A DNA stretch of 64,000 bases from Krasilnikovozyma curviuscula (taxonomy: Eukaryota; Basidiomycota; Tremellomycetes; Cystofilobasidiales; Mrakiaceae). A program made the position numbers and the translations under genes. A model generated the notes under the pieces. The model made no database searches, was not told the origin of the DNA, and saw only the letters and a program-made list of their open reading frames with translations. The DNA lies in NCBI GenBank assembly GCA_014825775.1, contig MVAQ01000085.1, positions 1 to 64,000 on the forward strand. The letters are read 5' to 3'. Below are positions 25,046-36,951 of this stretch, piece by piece. Positions within the stretch are counted from its first letter, which is position 1. Every line of letters starts with the position of its first letter.

Positions 25046-26309
25046 ATGAGCAATAAGATCGTTGTATGTAATAATCTTACTTTATTTAAGGATTCACTTT
25101 TGCTGATCCATTACTGCTGCTGCTGCTGTCCCCAGCCTGCGGTGTACCGTTCAATCATCGACGACGTGATTTCGTCTGTTCGACCAGATTTCGATTCCCA
25201 TGGAGTCGATGAGGAAGTCTTGAACCTGCTGGCTGATGTGAATTGCTCTTCCCCTTGACGGTTGAGGTAAAGGAGCTTGCTGACGTATTGGATTCGAACG
25301 CCCTTGTTCCTTTCAGAAATGGCAGCAGCTCCTCTTACAAACCAATGTTGCCGATTTCGATTCTGTCCCTCAGCAGCCTCACGCAAGTACTTCATCATCA
25401 ACACTATCTCAGCACCACCTTGTCGGAGGTGGACCTGGTGTTGGTGGAAACGTCGGAAATGGATCCTTCTTGCCCATGCTCCAACCTACTCCTGTTGGAA
25501 CAATGAACCCTGGCCAGATGAACTTACCGCCAAGACAGGTACAACAGCAGCAGGGCCAGTGGAACAATGGATTGAAAGGTGGGGACGAAGCTCTGAGACT
25601 GAGAGGAGGTGGAGCTGAGACGGACGAGGACGATTACGGCGACGTGAGTTTGGTGTCATTCTTATATGAAACCTGGGTTGGTGGGTTTGTTGGATGACCC
25701 GTTGTGGGAGGATGAAAATGGCCAATATGAGGGATCATGTATAGGTTGTATGAAGTTTCTGGCTAACTTAGACCTCTTTTCTCCTCGTCCACTCGCCTTG
25801 CTCACCCTCCAGTCCGATTCCGACCCTGCGACACCTCCGCTACACCCATCCCACCTCCCCGTCCTTCAACCCACAGCTACGACATCTTCCTCAAATACGA
25901 CCAATGCCTCAGGTAACAAAGTAAAGCCCGAACCAAACGCTCAGGGATTACTACCAGGTGACGACGAAATTGGGTCGGATCTGGATGACAGTTCGGATGA
26001 GGAGTTGGGAGGAGATGGGGAGGAAGATGATGGCGGTGTTGAGGGTGGCGATATTGTCTTTTGTGTCTATGACAAGGTTTGTGCAAGAAAGACATGCTCT
26101 GCAGAGTCGCTCTCGCCGTTGCTGCTTCGGGTTGACCTAAAACTGACTAATATTACATTTTACCTGTTTTTGTTTTTCTTTTCATTTTTCTGCTTTTATA
26201 GGTTCAACGAGTCAAAAACAAATGGAAGCTGGTCTTCAAGGATGGGATGGCACACATTAACGGAAAGGACTACCTGTTCGCCAAATGTACGAGTGACTTG
26301 GAGTGGTAA
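25046..26309 (+). CDS. TOA1: Transcription initiation factor TFIIA large subunit (alpha/beta)
   Basis: TFIIA stabilises TBP on the TATA element during RNA polymerase II initiation. Five exons (25046-25063, 25136-25237, 25317-25643, 25813-26076, 26202-26309) sum to 819 bases and 272 residues, typical of fungal Toa1. Seen: the N-terminal four-helix segment VYRSIIDDVISSVRPDF with GVDEEVLNLL; a Gln/Pro/Gly-rich unconserved spacer; an acidic stretch (GSDLDDSSDEELGG); and the C-terminal beta-barrel IVFCVYDKVQRVKNKWKL, then KDGMAHINGKDYLFAK and SDLEW at the end. Both conserved halves are complete. The very short first exon (MSNKIV) was chosen because it puts the helix in phase and has an A at -3. 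This is a single-copy housekeeping-type gene. Confidence 0.95.
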
Positions 26310-26322
26310 ATGGCCTATTTCG

Positions 26323-26598
26323 TCAATTTATATCGGTGAGTCTGACTGATTTGAAGTATTGAGAAAGAATATCGAGCTGAGCTAGCTTCTCATTCTTCCT
26401 GCTAGCAAATTGAACAATCGCTCTAAAATCTTGGTTCCAACTTTGCCCATGGCAGAAGTACATATCCCACAACGACATTGATGTATAACGCCAATCTATA
26501 GTTCCCAACTGCAATCCATGTTCCCCAGTCGCATCCCAACCTCTCGCACATACAAAATCATCTCGCTTGGCCGCAGGACAGCTGGTACCTTTGGCCAT
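26323..26598 (-). CDS. Small open frame of unknown status
   Basis: A 91-codon frame overlapping the 3' flank of TFIIA-alpha on the opposite strand. The translation (GTSCPAAKRDDFVCARGW..., WRYTSMSLWDMYFCHG) is rich in Trp/Cys and looks more protein-like than neighbouring chance frames. However, no signal peptide, upstream exon or family match is visible. It could be one exon of a small secreted protein or noise. Confidence 0.2.
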   Translation of the reverse strand: MAKGTSCPAAKRDDFVCARGWDATGEHGLQLGTIDWRYTSMSLWDMYFCHGQSWNQDFRAIVQFASRKNEKLAQLDILSQYFKSVRLTDIN

Positions 26599-26599
26599 G

Positions 26600-27274
26600 T
26601 TCTGGCCAGACTGCGCTTAACCTCATTTTATTCTTCAGTTAATGAGTTCTGAAGAGAATGAGTCATAGCTATTCAAATGTATATTAAAACTGTCCGCCAT
26701 GAGAACGAAGCGAGAAGCCCAGGAAGATTATAATATCATCCCTTTCATGAGCGACCCCTATTGACTCCAAGATTCCAAACCGGCTTTAACACCAAAGCTG
26801 TTTTGGTCCCTACCACTCTTCGTACGTAAGAGCTTCCGACTCCACATCTTTATTTGCATCTCCGAATGTCGCCAGAAGCGTGAACAAAACAGATTCGAAC
26901 AAGGATAGAAACTTTTTGCAAGCTCCAAACTATAAACGGTTATACCATTAAGGCAGTCTTAAATTGATCTGGCCTGCCAAGAAAAATATCTCCGGCTAAG
27001 AAGCTAAGGGCGAGCTCATGTTTATATTCTGTACTTGTAAAGTTCATTCATAAGTTACAAGCCAGTTGTATTACCCAACTCTGTACTTATATCGAGTAAC
27101 CAAACTCGTTACAGAATCGCCATATGATAGCTCAGAGGATTAGAAGAGATCACGGACAACGCTGGCAGCATTCGCTTAGGAATCTATCTGTACCTCATGG
27201 CTCCGCAATTGACTTACCCGTTAGCTAAATCACATAGTACTTAATCGCTACCATCTCACTTTTCCATCATCAAG
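26600..27274. other. Intergenic, about 0.7 kb
   Basis: Upstream region of amidohydrolase 1. AT-rich, with no exon and no clear binding-site cluster identified by eye. Confidence 0.5.
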
Positions 27275-29595
27275 ATGAGAATTACCATCTCAGCCCAACC
27301 TACCAGCCAGCCTGAAGTTCAGAGTGGCCCTCAAACCTCTGCACCAGCAGCGGTCCTGCAGAAGTCGAAGGCAGCGGAACAATCCCCTCTCCCTTCCCAG
27401 TTAAAGAGCTTCCTTCCAAACCCTTCAGATAGCTTCTACAGACCAGAAAACCCAGAGGATTACAAAGCTTGGTTGCCTGGAGAACACAGAAAGATCAAGC
27501 TGACCAGTGAGTAACCATTTTCTGATTGACCTGAGGGGTTTCACGATATGACAGGCTCCTTCGAGCAGTCCATCTGAAAATGGGAAGCAATCTTTTCCTT
27601 CCTCTCTGCCTTGATCTGATAGGTTTACATTGCTCTTTTCATCTCCAGGCGTCACTGTCGTCCATCCTGAAACAGGCACAGTCTCATCCAATCAGACAAT
27701 CACCCTCGCCGATGGTATCATCAAGTCTGTCGAACCTACATCTCTTAACACTCATCTACAGCTAGCTAATATCTCAGAATGGAAGATCGTCGACTGCGAT
27801 GGCCTCTACGCTTGTCCTGGGTGCGTGCATCTCCTCCCTTAGATCCCGCACGAGGTCGCTCATCTCACCCCAGCTTCACATGACCAGATTGATTGAATGC
27901 CACGCCCATCTCAACGGTGAAGGCCCTCTCGCGCTCGACAGCTCCGGCGTCAACGCAGAAGAGCCGCGCGACTCGATGGTCCTCGGCTCGTCCTTCCAAT
28001 TGAGAGGACTTCTCGCGAGGGGGTTCACGACCGCCAGAGACGTCGGTGGTGGCACCAAAGCGATTGCACAGAGTACCGAAACGTGGTTGGTTCCTGGTCC
28101 GAGGGTGTTTCAGGGCGGTGCGATCTTGTCACAAGTTCGTCAACACGACCGTTTGCCGCTGGATTCAAGTTTCTTCAACAAACTGACTCATTTTATCTTT
28201 TGACCCATTATTGCGTGTAATACACAGACTGGCGGTCATGGCCATCAAGGCTCAGGCGCACCGATGTACATCCCAGGCTCAGGCCGACTGGAGGTGATGA
28301 GCGGAATGGCATGGATTGTCGACGGCGTCCCTGACTGTCTCAAAGCTGCTAGAGAGATTATGAGGGCAGGTGCTGACCATATCAAGGTATGTCTTCAACC
28401 CACAGAACTAAAAAAAAAGCAAATTATTTGTGTTTTGGACTGTTCTGATGATTTGATCATCCCACCAACTGTTGCTCTGGCGTTTCTAAGATTTGTACTT
28501 CGTAAGCATGAAGCTTTCGTTAATCTTAATAGTATCTTTTGGACTTATTTACCTTCTCTGCCCTAAACAGTGGTGGTGTTCTCAGTCAGCCCTATCCTGC
28601 ATCCTCTTTTCGTATTACATCTGACCACCAGTCTTTTTCTTCAGGCGTCACCGACAAGCTCACCTCACTCCAGTTTACTGTTGAAGAAATTTCCGCCATC
28701 ACTACCGCGGCTATGGACATGGGCGCAACGATGGTAACCGCGCACTGCTTCACGTCCGAAGCGATCCGGAGGTCCATCGCAGGTGGAATAAAGGGCATCG
28801 AGCATGGTGCTTTCCTCGACGCTGAAACAGCGAAGCTGATGAAGGAAAACAACGTGTTTTTGATCCCCACCCTGGCGATTTGCGACTTATTCCTCAAGAA
28901 AGACTTGCCATTCAATGCCGCGTTGAATAGCGTGCAGAGGGAAAAGATGGAGGCGGTTGGAAAAGCTGCTTGGGATGCGTGAATCATATTTTTGAATTCT
29001 TGTTGCTTTGAGCGATACATTGACTTGACGTGCTTTGCGCTCCAGTATCAAAATCGCCGAGGACGCTGGGGTCGTGGTTTGCTACGGTACTGATCTTGTG
29101 AGTCCAGCTGCTTCTTGATTTTATTTTGAAGATTGCTCAAGATAATGTATTTGTATAGACTGGCGGAGTCATGTCAAACTACTCGACTGAAGAGGTAAGA
29201 TTACTGTGCTTTCGGGTCGCCGTAGTCGGTAACAGCGAGACTGACATGATCTTTCTTTGTCCTTTGTGGAGTTCGTGTCACGGGCAGCCATCCTTCCTTC
29301 ACCAACAGTCTTAAAACAAGCGACAACCAACGCTGGTATGTCTTCTCATAAGCGAGTCGATTTCGTTTCATCGACTGACCGCGCGTCGCGTTTTACAGCC
29401 AAACTCGTTAACCGGGAAGGTCTTCTTGGTATAATTGCTCCAAATGCTTACGCCGATCTGTTGCTGGTTTCTAAGAACCCACTTGAGGATGTGACGATTC
29501 TAAATGAGCCAAGAAAGTACTTCAAGGGTATCATCAAGGACGGGAGGTGTGTGATGAGCTTGGTTGAGGGGCTGGAGGTTGAGATTGCTATCTAG
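27275..29595 (+). CDS. Metal-dependent amidohydrolase (paralogue 1)
   Basis: Amidohydrolase-superfamily enzyme of the imidazolonepropionase/prolidase-like branch, expected to hydrolyse an amide, lactam or similar bond; substrate unknown. Eleven exons: 27275-27506, 27649-27820, 27888-28134, 28228-28386, 28491-28501, 28571-28584, 28645-28978, 29046-29097, 29159-29194, 29272-29335, 29399-29595. All metal ligands are visible: ECHAHLNGEGP (HxH), DHIKICTSGG (bridging Lys), VTAHCFTSEAI (His), GIEHGAFLD (His) and VVCYGTDL (Asp). The C-terminus GIIAPNAYADLLLVSKNPLE is the usual beta-sandwich return strand. No signal peptide, so cytosolic. It is clearly paralogous to the genes at 34.6 and 53.5 kb but more diverged, and it carries extra introns, including two micro-exons. 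Confidence 0.9.
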
Positions 29596-30408
29596 AGTAT
29601 AGATTGTTTGTTAAGTATAGTGAATATAGACGAACACGTCATGTGATGTCCATGCGCTCTTGTGGACAATTCATATGAGACAGTGCATAAAAACACGCTG
29701 GTGTCTTACTCGATACTCTGTTTAATGAGGATGCATCAAATACTTAAGATTATCATACTGCTTATTATTACATAGAGCACTCGTAGATACCTGTAAAGCT
29801 CCAAATCTCAGCGGAATGTCGTAACGATACAATTCACACCACAGAGTTATTCTTCGGGCACTGACAGAAATACCAAGTATCTTTGGATTAATTTTTACTA
29901 TTCAACAAAGTATTATTTTACACACAAATTTAGGAAAGTTGATATTGTCGACATTACAAGGAAGGTTAAAAAGAGCAGAGCAGAGCTACTGATACAAAGG
30001 CGCTGGGTCACTAGTTGGAGGGGTTCGAAGGAATCTATGCACAGTCATTCACCGCCAGACCGAGAGTCTCACTTTTTAATTGAAGAACTCAAAACAGAAG
30101 GTAGTCTAAACCAAGGAAAGGAAATTGACAAAGGAACGATGAGGTGTCCTCGGCACTTCAAATTAGGTCTCGATTTATGTTGTCGAAACCTTTGAATTCT
30201 AGAGGTGTTGAACGTTTCTGATGAAGATACTGGTCACAGATGAAATACTTGTGGTTTTTGAGATGAGCCCGATAGAATTCAAGACGTTGTGGTGAATCGA
30301 GAAGGGAAGAGCGAGCCTGATTACGGGAGTAGCGCAGAGAACAAAGGTAAGAAATGGAAGAAAGTTCGCGAGGATGACGGGAAACATCTCTTACCACATG
30401 AAGGGTTT
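29596..30408. other. Intergenic, about 0.8 kb
   Basis: Lies between the converging ends of amidohydrolase 1 and the Ecl1-type gene. No gene or structure recognised. Confidence 0.5.
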
Positions 30409-33187
30409 TCAATCTTTTTCAAAATAAAAGAGTTTCTTCCCTTCCCCAAAGCTGCCAGCAATCCCATGTCCACTTCCACCTCTAGGGGCCAACCTAGGCA
30501 CGTCATAAACCCTCTCACTTTTATCCCAGCTCCATTGTTTTCTCATCGTTTCCTGTGGAAGGCTCTGAGGCGCAAACGCACAGTTGCTTCTCACTGCGAA
30601 GTGGAAGTTCTGTTGGTAAGGATGTTGGGATAGCGATCGGCGTTGAACAATTTCATTGGAGATATTAACATTCTGTGTTGGAGTGACCGGTTGAGAGGAT
30701 GAGAGGCAGCTCTGGGAGAGAAGAAATGTTGCTTGAGGAGGTGGTGCTCGACCGCGTCGACGCATTTCTCGAGCCTCCTCCATGGCTCGGAGGAGCTCAT
30801 CGTTTTCATCCGACAAGCCACCCTCCTCGTCATCGTCGCTGAGGACTGTGGTACCTAGACTCGGTGAGACAGAGGTGTCGGTGACGGAAGAGTGATTTAT
30901 CTGTGACGACAACCTTCTCGACGCAGACGTTTGGCCGCGGACAGAACCTTGGCTAGAGCCCCTCACAGCACGCCGCGCATTCATTCGTGTAATTGGCTGT
31001 GAGCTGGAAATACGGGTGAATGAAGCGGCGTAGTTGGCGTAGAGCGACGCCGTTGCGGGTGCTGTACCAGGCTCAAATGTCAGCGACTGAGGATGGTGGT
31101 GGTGATGATATTGATTACGATTATTCTTCGGTGCTGCTATCGCTGAAGATGGACTAAGGTGGCTACCTAAGTACTCTTGTACGTTGGCTGGATCGGATAT
31201 CTGGCCACTCGACGGACGACGGCGCCGATCTTCTAACCGAAGCTGCTTGGGCTTAATTTGGATAGCTCTTTCAAGGTCGAATACTAAATGTGTTGGGGCA
31301 TCTGATTTAGAAAGTCGCGGTGAGAGAGGCGAGAGTTTCCGGTGGGAAGTAGTGGTTGCCATCGTCGGCGGCGCAAAGAGTTTGATGGAGAGGGGAGTCA
31401 TCTTCTTACGGTATGAGTGGTAGTCAAGTTGGTGCTGATGGGAATGATCCCACATCGAAGAAAGCGAGTCAGTGGAAGACTCCGTCATCGTCGATGTTGT
31501 TCCTCGACTCCCTCTCCTTTCCTTATCACGCTTGCTGAGACGAAGAAATCGACCGTCGTCAGTACTCCCAGGTGAGACCACAGGGAAGTAGGAACCATCC
31601 TCTGACTCTGATCCAGAGACAAACAGTGGTGATAATGGAGGTGATTTGATATTCTCTCGATTGCCAAAGGAGAACGAGTTCGGCGAACTCTCCGGTGGGG
31701 AGTATGGCGCAGCACCGTGTGCAAGCATCGTCTGGAAGTGTTCCAAGTCGTAGAAAGATTGTTCAAGATCCTTCTGCTGGCACTCGATGGAACAGTACAG
31801 AAACGAATGCACAGGCATCATAGTTCGCTGGACCTTCTTGTCGCTGGTGGTGCTGTTGCAAGTCGCAGAAGGCGCTACTGGTAGGAGCGCTTGATGTGAT
31901 TTTGGAGATGTTGACGTGAGTCTGTTTGTTGTTGGAAACCCACGTACGTTTGAGTGGTGGGACGGCTGAAGAGTACGAGGCGCGATGAGATGTGAAGGGG
32001 GTGGATTGTCTGGCTGGCCGGCGGCAGTGTTCGTAGTGGAAGCAGATGGCAATTTAGTGGTCGGCATGTTCCGTCTGATGATAGATTCGCCAGAAGTCTT
32101 GATCATTTCAGACAAAGCGACGTCGCTTCTTGTTGGGGCGATAAGTTGTCTTGACTGAAGACCAATAAACCAGTTGAGGGAACGATTAAAATCAAGAATT
32201 GAATTTTGCCGGAATTCACGTTAAAACAGGTTGTAGATAAAAAGGGTTGAAGCGATGTTGATGAACCGATGGGTTGCGAAGATCGAGGAGGAGACAAGAA
32301 AACATCAGCGCTATGCTCCGGTAAAGCGACCTAGCTCAAGTGCAACTGAAGCCGGGGCAAACGGAAAAGGACCTACCCTAAAAGCACTTGGGCCAGCTGA
32401 TGGTTGATATCCTGCTCCATTGTTGACTGTCGATGCCTTCGACTGTGATAACGAGCCAGAGGAGGTTGTAGATTGAAGACGCGGATTGGTGGCGAGTTCG
32501 GCCGTGTCGACGCACCGAAGGACAATGAAGGGGGTTGATACAATAGCGAAGATTAAATTGAGGAGAATGGCGTGGAGAGTCGGTATGTAGGAGGAGCAGT
32601 ATATTAGGGTGGGGGACGGGGGACGGGGGTATAAAGAACGTATCAACGGGTATTATCGGGCGAGACAAGAAAGTGTGAATTTTGATCAGATGAAGCCAAT
32701 GAGAAACACATTAGAAATATTTTGGATCCATGATGACGATATAGAGGTCGATGAATGTAGGGTATGAAAGGTCGTTGTTTCGCCGGGCACCGGAGGTGTA
32801 ATGGGGAAAAAAACATAGAGTCGACGGTAACACACATGGAGTAAATCCAGTATGATTGTGAGGATAAACAGAACACGTCGGTAATGAAAATTTAGCGTGA
32901 AAAGACGTAAGAAAGCTGGTCAGTTCCGAAATCGTACTGCCGGTGTTTCAGCGCAATAAAAAGCAGCGTCACACGATGAAATATGCTCGTTTTTTACGAC
33001 ATACCTTGACTGCACCGGTTTTGGAGCTCTTGAAAACTGGGGGAATAGGCTTGATGGGCTTCAGTCCGCCTTTCTTTACTAGGCAAGGAGAAGCTGTAGG
33101 TGTCGTTCCGTCATCGAGCTTAGCATCTGGAATCAGCTTGTCGCAGACTGGACAGTACGACTCGAAGCAGCTGTCCTCGTCGAACAT
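30409..33187 (-). CDS. Ecl1-type (life-span regulatory factor) zinc-motif protein
   Basis: Contains the two halves of the short zinc-binding motif of the Ecl1/2/3 family, linked in yeasts to chronological lifespan and nutrient-stress responses. The first half is ESYCPVCDKLIPDA in exon 1 (starting at 33187). The second is HSFLYCSIECQQKDLEQSF in the large last exon (about 31730-31800). Exon 1 ends at AAG/GTATGT near 33004; a Ser-rich middle exon lies at about 32390-32500; the last exon runs from about 32160 to the stop at 30409-30411. The rest (hundreds of residues) is Ser/Pro/His-rich and probably disordered (SPPLSPLFVSGSESEDGSYF, DDDEEGGLSDENDELL). Yeast Ecl1 proteins are tiny by comparison; basidiomycete members are long. 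The middle-exon start is not fixed. Confidence 0.75.
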
Positions 33188-34359
33188 GCCTGCTGGAAGT
33201 TTAGTTTCTGATGGTCGACTGGTTCATGGAAGAAGGCGGTGGTGGTTTGACGTTGGAAGAATCGCACCGGTGGGAAGAAGAAATATCGCCGGCGGGGCGT
33301 TCCAGGCACTTTCAATTTGCGCCCTTCGGTTTTCCTCCATTTTATGGCCATTCCAAGAGAATTACTTTCAACACAGAGGGAGCCAAAAGAAAATGAAAGT
33401 ACTGAAAGACTTTTCCGAGAACAGAAGCTCAAGTAAATAGCAAAACCCTTTTTTTAATGTGACTTGAGCAGAGTTCCAACCAAAATAAATAACCAAGATG
33501 ATCCTTCTTGGTAATAAACAACAAGACAGAGAAAGGCACAAAGAAGGTTGAATTAACGTATGGAAACTCAGTAGGATAGAAGAGTAAACAGTGTTAAGTT
33601 ACAGTGAACGCCTGGTTGAAGTGAGATCCCTGAAGCTCTGGAGCAAGTGCGGGCCAACCACCATACGGCCGCCGAAAAAAGAGCGAGAAGCGCCAAGTTG
33701 CTGTCTTTCTTCTCGCCGTGTTTACATCCACCATTTGTCCTCGTGCAGCTTCTTCTCCGACCCAAATGATTTTGTGAGAAGCACCTAATACGATTGAAGC
33801 ACTCGAAGTAGAAGTAGGGGTCTGTTTTTTTCCAAGATGCCATTCTGGTGCAATCCGATGAAAATGGTTTTGATTAGCTTTCTTTCTTGAGTCCAGTGGT
33901 TGAGGATGACGGAGAGTTGCTTGTTCACAACGAGTATGTTTCAGAGAAAGACAGATCTTCTAGTCCCGTTGGACGACATGAGACGCGACAAGGGGAGTGG
34001 AGAGTGGACAACAAGGACAAAGGGAAGTTGCTCATACCGTAGAGTAACCATCGCTTGATGATATTAATATCGCTGAATCTAGACTCTAGATTCAGCTACA
34101 ATCTACTTGGAGATTCCTTCGGAAATACTAGCGCTATCTATCAACAGAGCAACGGACCACAACGATGCAGATATTGGTTCCTGAAGATGCGGACTCAAGA
34201 AAGCGACGACGCAGCGTGACAGATTGTCTTAGCCTTTCAAGATGTATCAAACACCTCATCAGCGTGATCTATTTGGCTATTTAAAAGCCATGATGGTCTT
34301 TTCCAGCAAGGGTGTTAGGTCATCATCCACCATTGCCTCATCGGCGTCTTACTGCCTCA
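33188..34359. other. Intergenic, about 1.2 kb
   Basis: Upstream of both the Ecl1-type gene (-) and amidohydrolase 2 (+). A 91-codon minus-strand frame (33568-33843) might be a leader ORF of the Ecl1-type transcript but has no support. An 11-base direct repeat of the form ATCTAGACTCTAGATTC-like palindromic sequence sits near 34077-34095. Confidence 0.4.
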
Positions 34360-35066
34360 GCGGCTGGCTTCCACCACCCACTACCGCTTTTGCTCAGCAG
34401 ATAGAGATTCCACGCTCGTTCAGTTCGGTTCCTTCAGACCATATCACATCTCATTCTATCTCTAATCAAGTACGATCTCTCTCTCTCTCTTTCTCTCTTT
34501 TCTCTGTGTGTTTCTAGCGTTCCAAGCGAACACCTGCTGAGGCGCTCTTCTCCGCTTCACAGACAAATCGAAATCGAACAGCATCACTACGATGAAGATC
34601 ACAATCACAACTTCGCCCTCTCAGGAAACTCAGATTGAGTTGCTCCAAACTTCTGACGTCTCATCAGCTCAGGCTCCAGTCGTCGTCCCAACCAGGCCAG
34701 CAGCTGCAGCTTCCACCAAGCTCCCAAACCCACCGAGCGTCTTCTATCGCCCCAAAGCCCCCTCTGAGTACAAGGGGTTCACTTTGGCAAAGCAAAAGAA
34801 CATCAAGATCATCCGTGAGTGCTTTCGTTTTCTGCTGTCCGAAAGGGGAGGTCCCTAATCCACTTTTCCACGACGGAATTTCCTCTTCCGCAGACGTGAC
34901 CGTCGTCCACCCCGAAGATGGTTCTCTCTCCAAGGATACGACTATCAATCTCGTTGGTGGATACGTCAAGTCGCTCGAACCGACCTCGTTGAACACTCAT
35001 TTGCAGGTTGACTCTTCGGAGTGGGATATCGTTGACGCTACTGGATTGTATGCTTGTCCTGGGCTG
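34360..35066 (+). repeat. Left arm of a 0.7-kb near-identical inverted repeat
   Basis: This promoter, leader and first two exons of amidohydrolase 2 match the reverse complement of 53002-53708 with only about a dozen or so substitutions seen by eye. The upstream edge is abrupt at GCGGCTGG and the downstream edge is abrupt at the donor of the second intron (after CCTGGGCTG). The match includes intron 1 and a (CT)n run near 34465-34497. Confidence 0.9.
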
Positions 35067-36580
35067 GTCAGCACAACTTCTCTTTCATCGCGCGTTATGA
35101 TCATTAGTGAAATGTTACCTTCGAACACACCAGGTTGACTGCCATGCTCACATCATCGGTGCCGGACCTCTGGGGGGAGATTTCATCGTGAGACTTCCAT
35201 CCTGTTCTGCTCTTTCTCATTTTAGTCGCCTAAATTCTGTCTTGGTATTATCTTATAGAATCTTGAGCCTAGAGACTCGGCTCTCCTGGGAGCTACTTTC
35301 TCGTTGAGAGGCTATTTAGCACGGGGTTTTACCACGATTCGAGGTGAGGCCCCCCCAATTGAATGATTCAGCCTGTTTGATACTAATCAGTCTCTTCATT
35401 CATCAAACCAGATGTTGGTGGATGTACCCTCTCAGTTGGTGCGTCTTTCGTACATCTCATTTCCATCAACCCTGTCGCTCACCCTTTCCCTATTTTACAG
35501 CTGCATCAACTGACTCCTGGCTCAACCCTGGCCCCCGAATCCTCCAAGGCGGTGCGATACTCAGCCAAACTGGTGGTCATGGTCAAACAACCGACCAGAG
35601 CTACATGCCTGGTACTGGTCGAACACAGTCAGCGCAGGGGCTGTCGTGGATCGTCGATGGTGTGCCGAGCTGCTTGAAGGCGACGAGAGAGCTAATGCGA
35701 GCTGGTGCTACACATATCAAGATCTGTTCTTCTGGAGGTGTTCTGAGTAAGCTCCTCTTTTCTATAGCTCTGTATACTTGGTCACTAACCGATACTTTAT
35801 CCTCCGTACTGCAACCTTTCAATTCGATAGGTCAAACTGACAAGCTCACCTCCCTCCAATTCACCATCGAGGAGCTCAAGGCCATTTCCACCGCAGCTCT
35901 GGATATGGGTGCGACGATGGTGACAGCCCATTGCTTCACGCCCGCTGCGATCAGACGTTCGATCGCAGGCGGTATCAAAGGCATCGAGCACGGCGGCTTC
36001 CTTGATGTCCCCACAGCCAAGCTCATGGCTGAGAACAACGTCTTCTTGATCCCCACACTCGCGATCACAGAACTGTACCTAACCGTACCCGAATTCGGGA
36101 AGATGCTCAACAACGTCCAAATGGAGAAGATGAAGCTCGTGGGGAAAGCTTACTACACCGCTTTGAAAAATGCGGATGATGCTGGTGTTGTGGTCTGTTA
36201 TGGAACAGATTTGAGTGGAGGTGTGATGGCGACGTATCAGACGGAAGAGTTCGTACTGCGAGCAAAAGTGTTGCCCTCCAAAACGATCTTGAAGCATGCG
36301 ACGACAAACGCTGGTGAGTTGTCACTTTCCTAGTCTTAAGATATCCGGAAATTGTTTATTCTAGACTAATTATCCTTTCCCAGCTAAACTATGTGATCAA
36401 GTCGGGCTCATTGGAACGATCGCACCAGGGGCTTACGCAGATCTTATCCTCCTAAAGTCCAACCCGTTGGAAGACATCAGCATCCTCAACGAACCCCAAG
36501 AGTATCTCAAGGGTGTCATTAAAGATGGTCGATGCGTTCTTAGTTATGTCAATGGTTTGGATGTCGAGGTCGCGCTTTAG
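34592..36580 (+). CDS. Metal-dependent amidohydrolase (paralogue 2)
   Basis: Same family as the gene at 27.3 kb, with the binuclear-metal set complete: VDCHAHIIGAGPLGG, THIKICSSGGVLS, VTAHCFTPAAI, GIEHGGFLDVP and VVCYGTDLSGGVM. The N-terminal exon starts MKITITTSPSQETQIELL and continues into a beta-sandwich strand (VTVVHPEDGSLSKDTTI). The C-terminus GTIAPGAYADLILLKSNPLE, then KGVIKDGRCVLS, ends at TAG 36578-36580. About nine introns, with the second using donor CTG/GTCAGC. The first 0.7 kb, promoter included, is nearly identical to paralogue 3; downstream the two differ at many positions and in intron sequence. MFS transporter genes follow tail-to-tail, fitting a catabolic cluster. Substrate unknown. 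Confidence 0.9.
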
Positions 36581-36951
36581 ATGGTGTGGTGGAATACGTA
36601 GGAACAAGTTGGATAAAGTTGGAAATCTCCTTTACACCGTGAATAAATTAATTGGAGAGTCAATTTTGTGTTGAATTTTCTGGATTCAATCTAGATTCAA
36701 TGACTCCAGGCGGTATACTAACAAGGACACGACCGCTGAAGCTAATATCCAAAAAAGAAAACCCGAAATCTCAGTGAAAAAGACAACGATGAACCTGCAG
36801 TTTCCTATTTCCTGAAAGTTTCTTTTACATTCTAAGTATCCAACTGCACATACACATCAAATACATAACATACAGAGCTTAGGAAATCAACATGGGAGCG
36901 AGGGTTCATTGGGAAGACATGAACTCCAGCCGAAGGACGGAGCAAATAGAA
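36581..36951. other. Short intergenic gap between converging genes
   Basis: About 370 bases between the stop codons of amidohydrolase 2 and the first MFS gene. Nothing recognised beyond 3' UTR-like AT-rich sequence. Confidence 0.5.
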
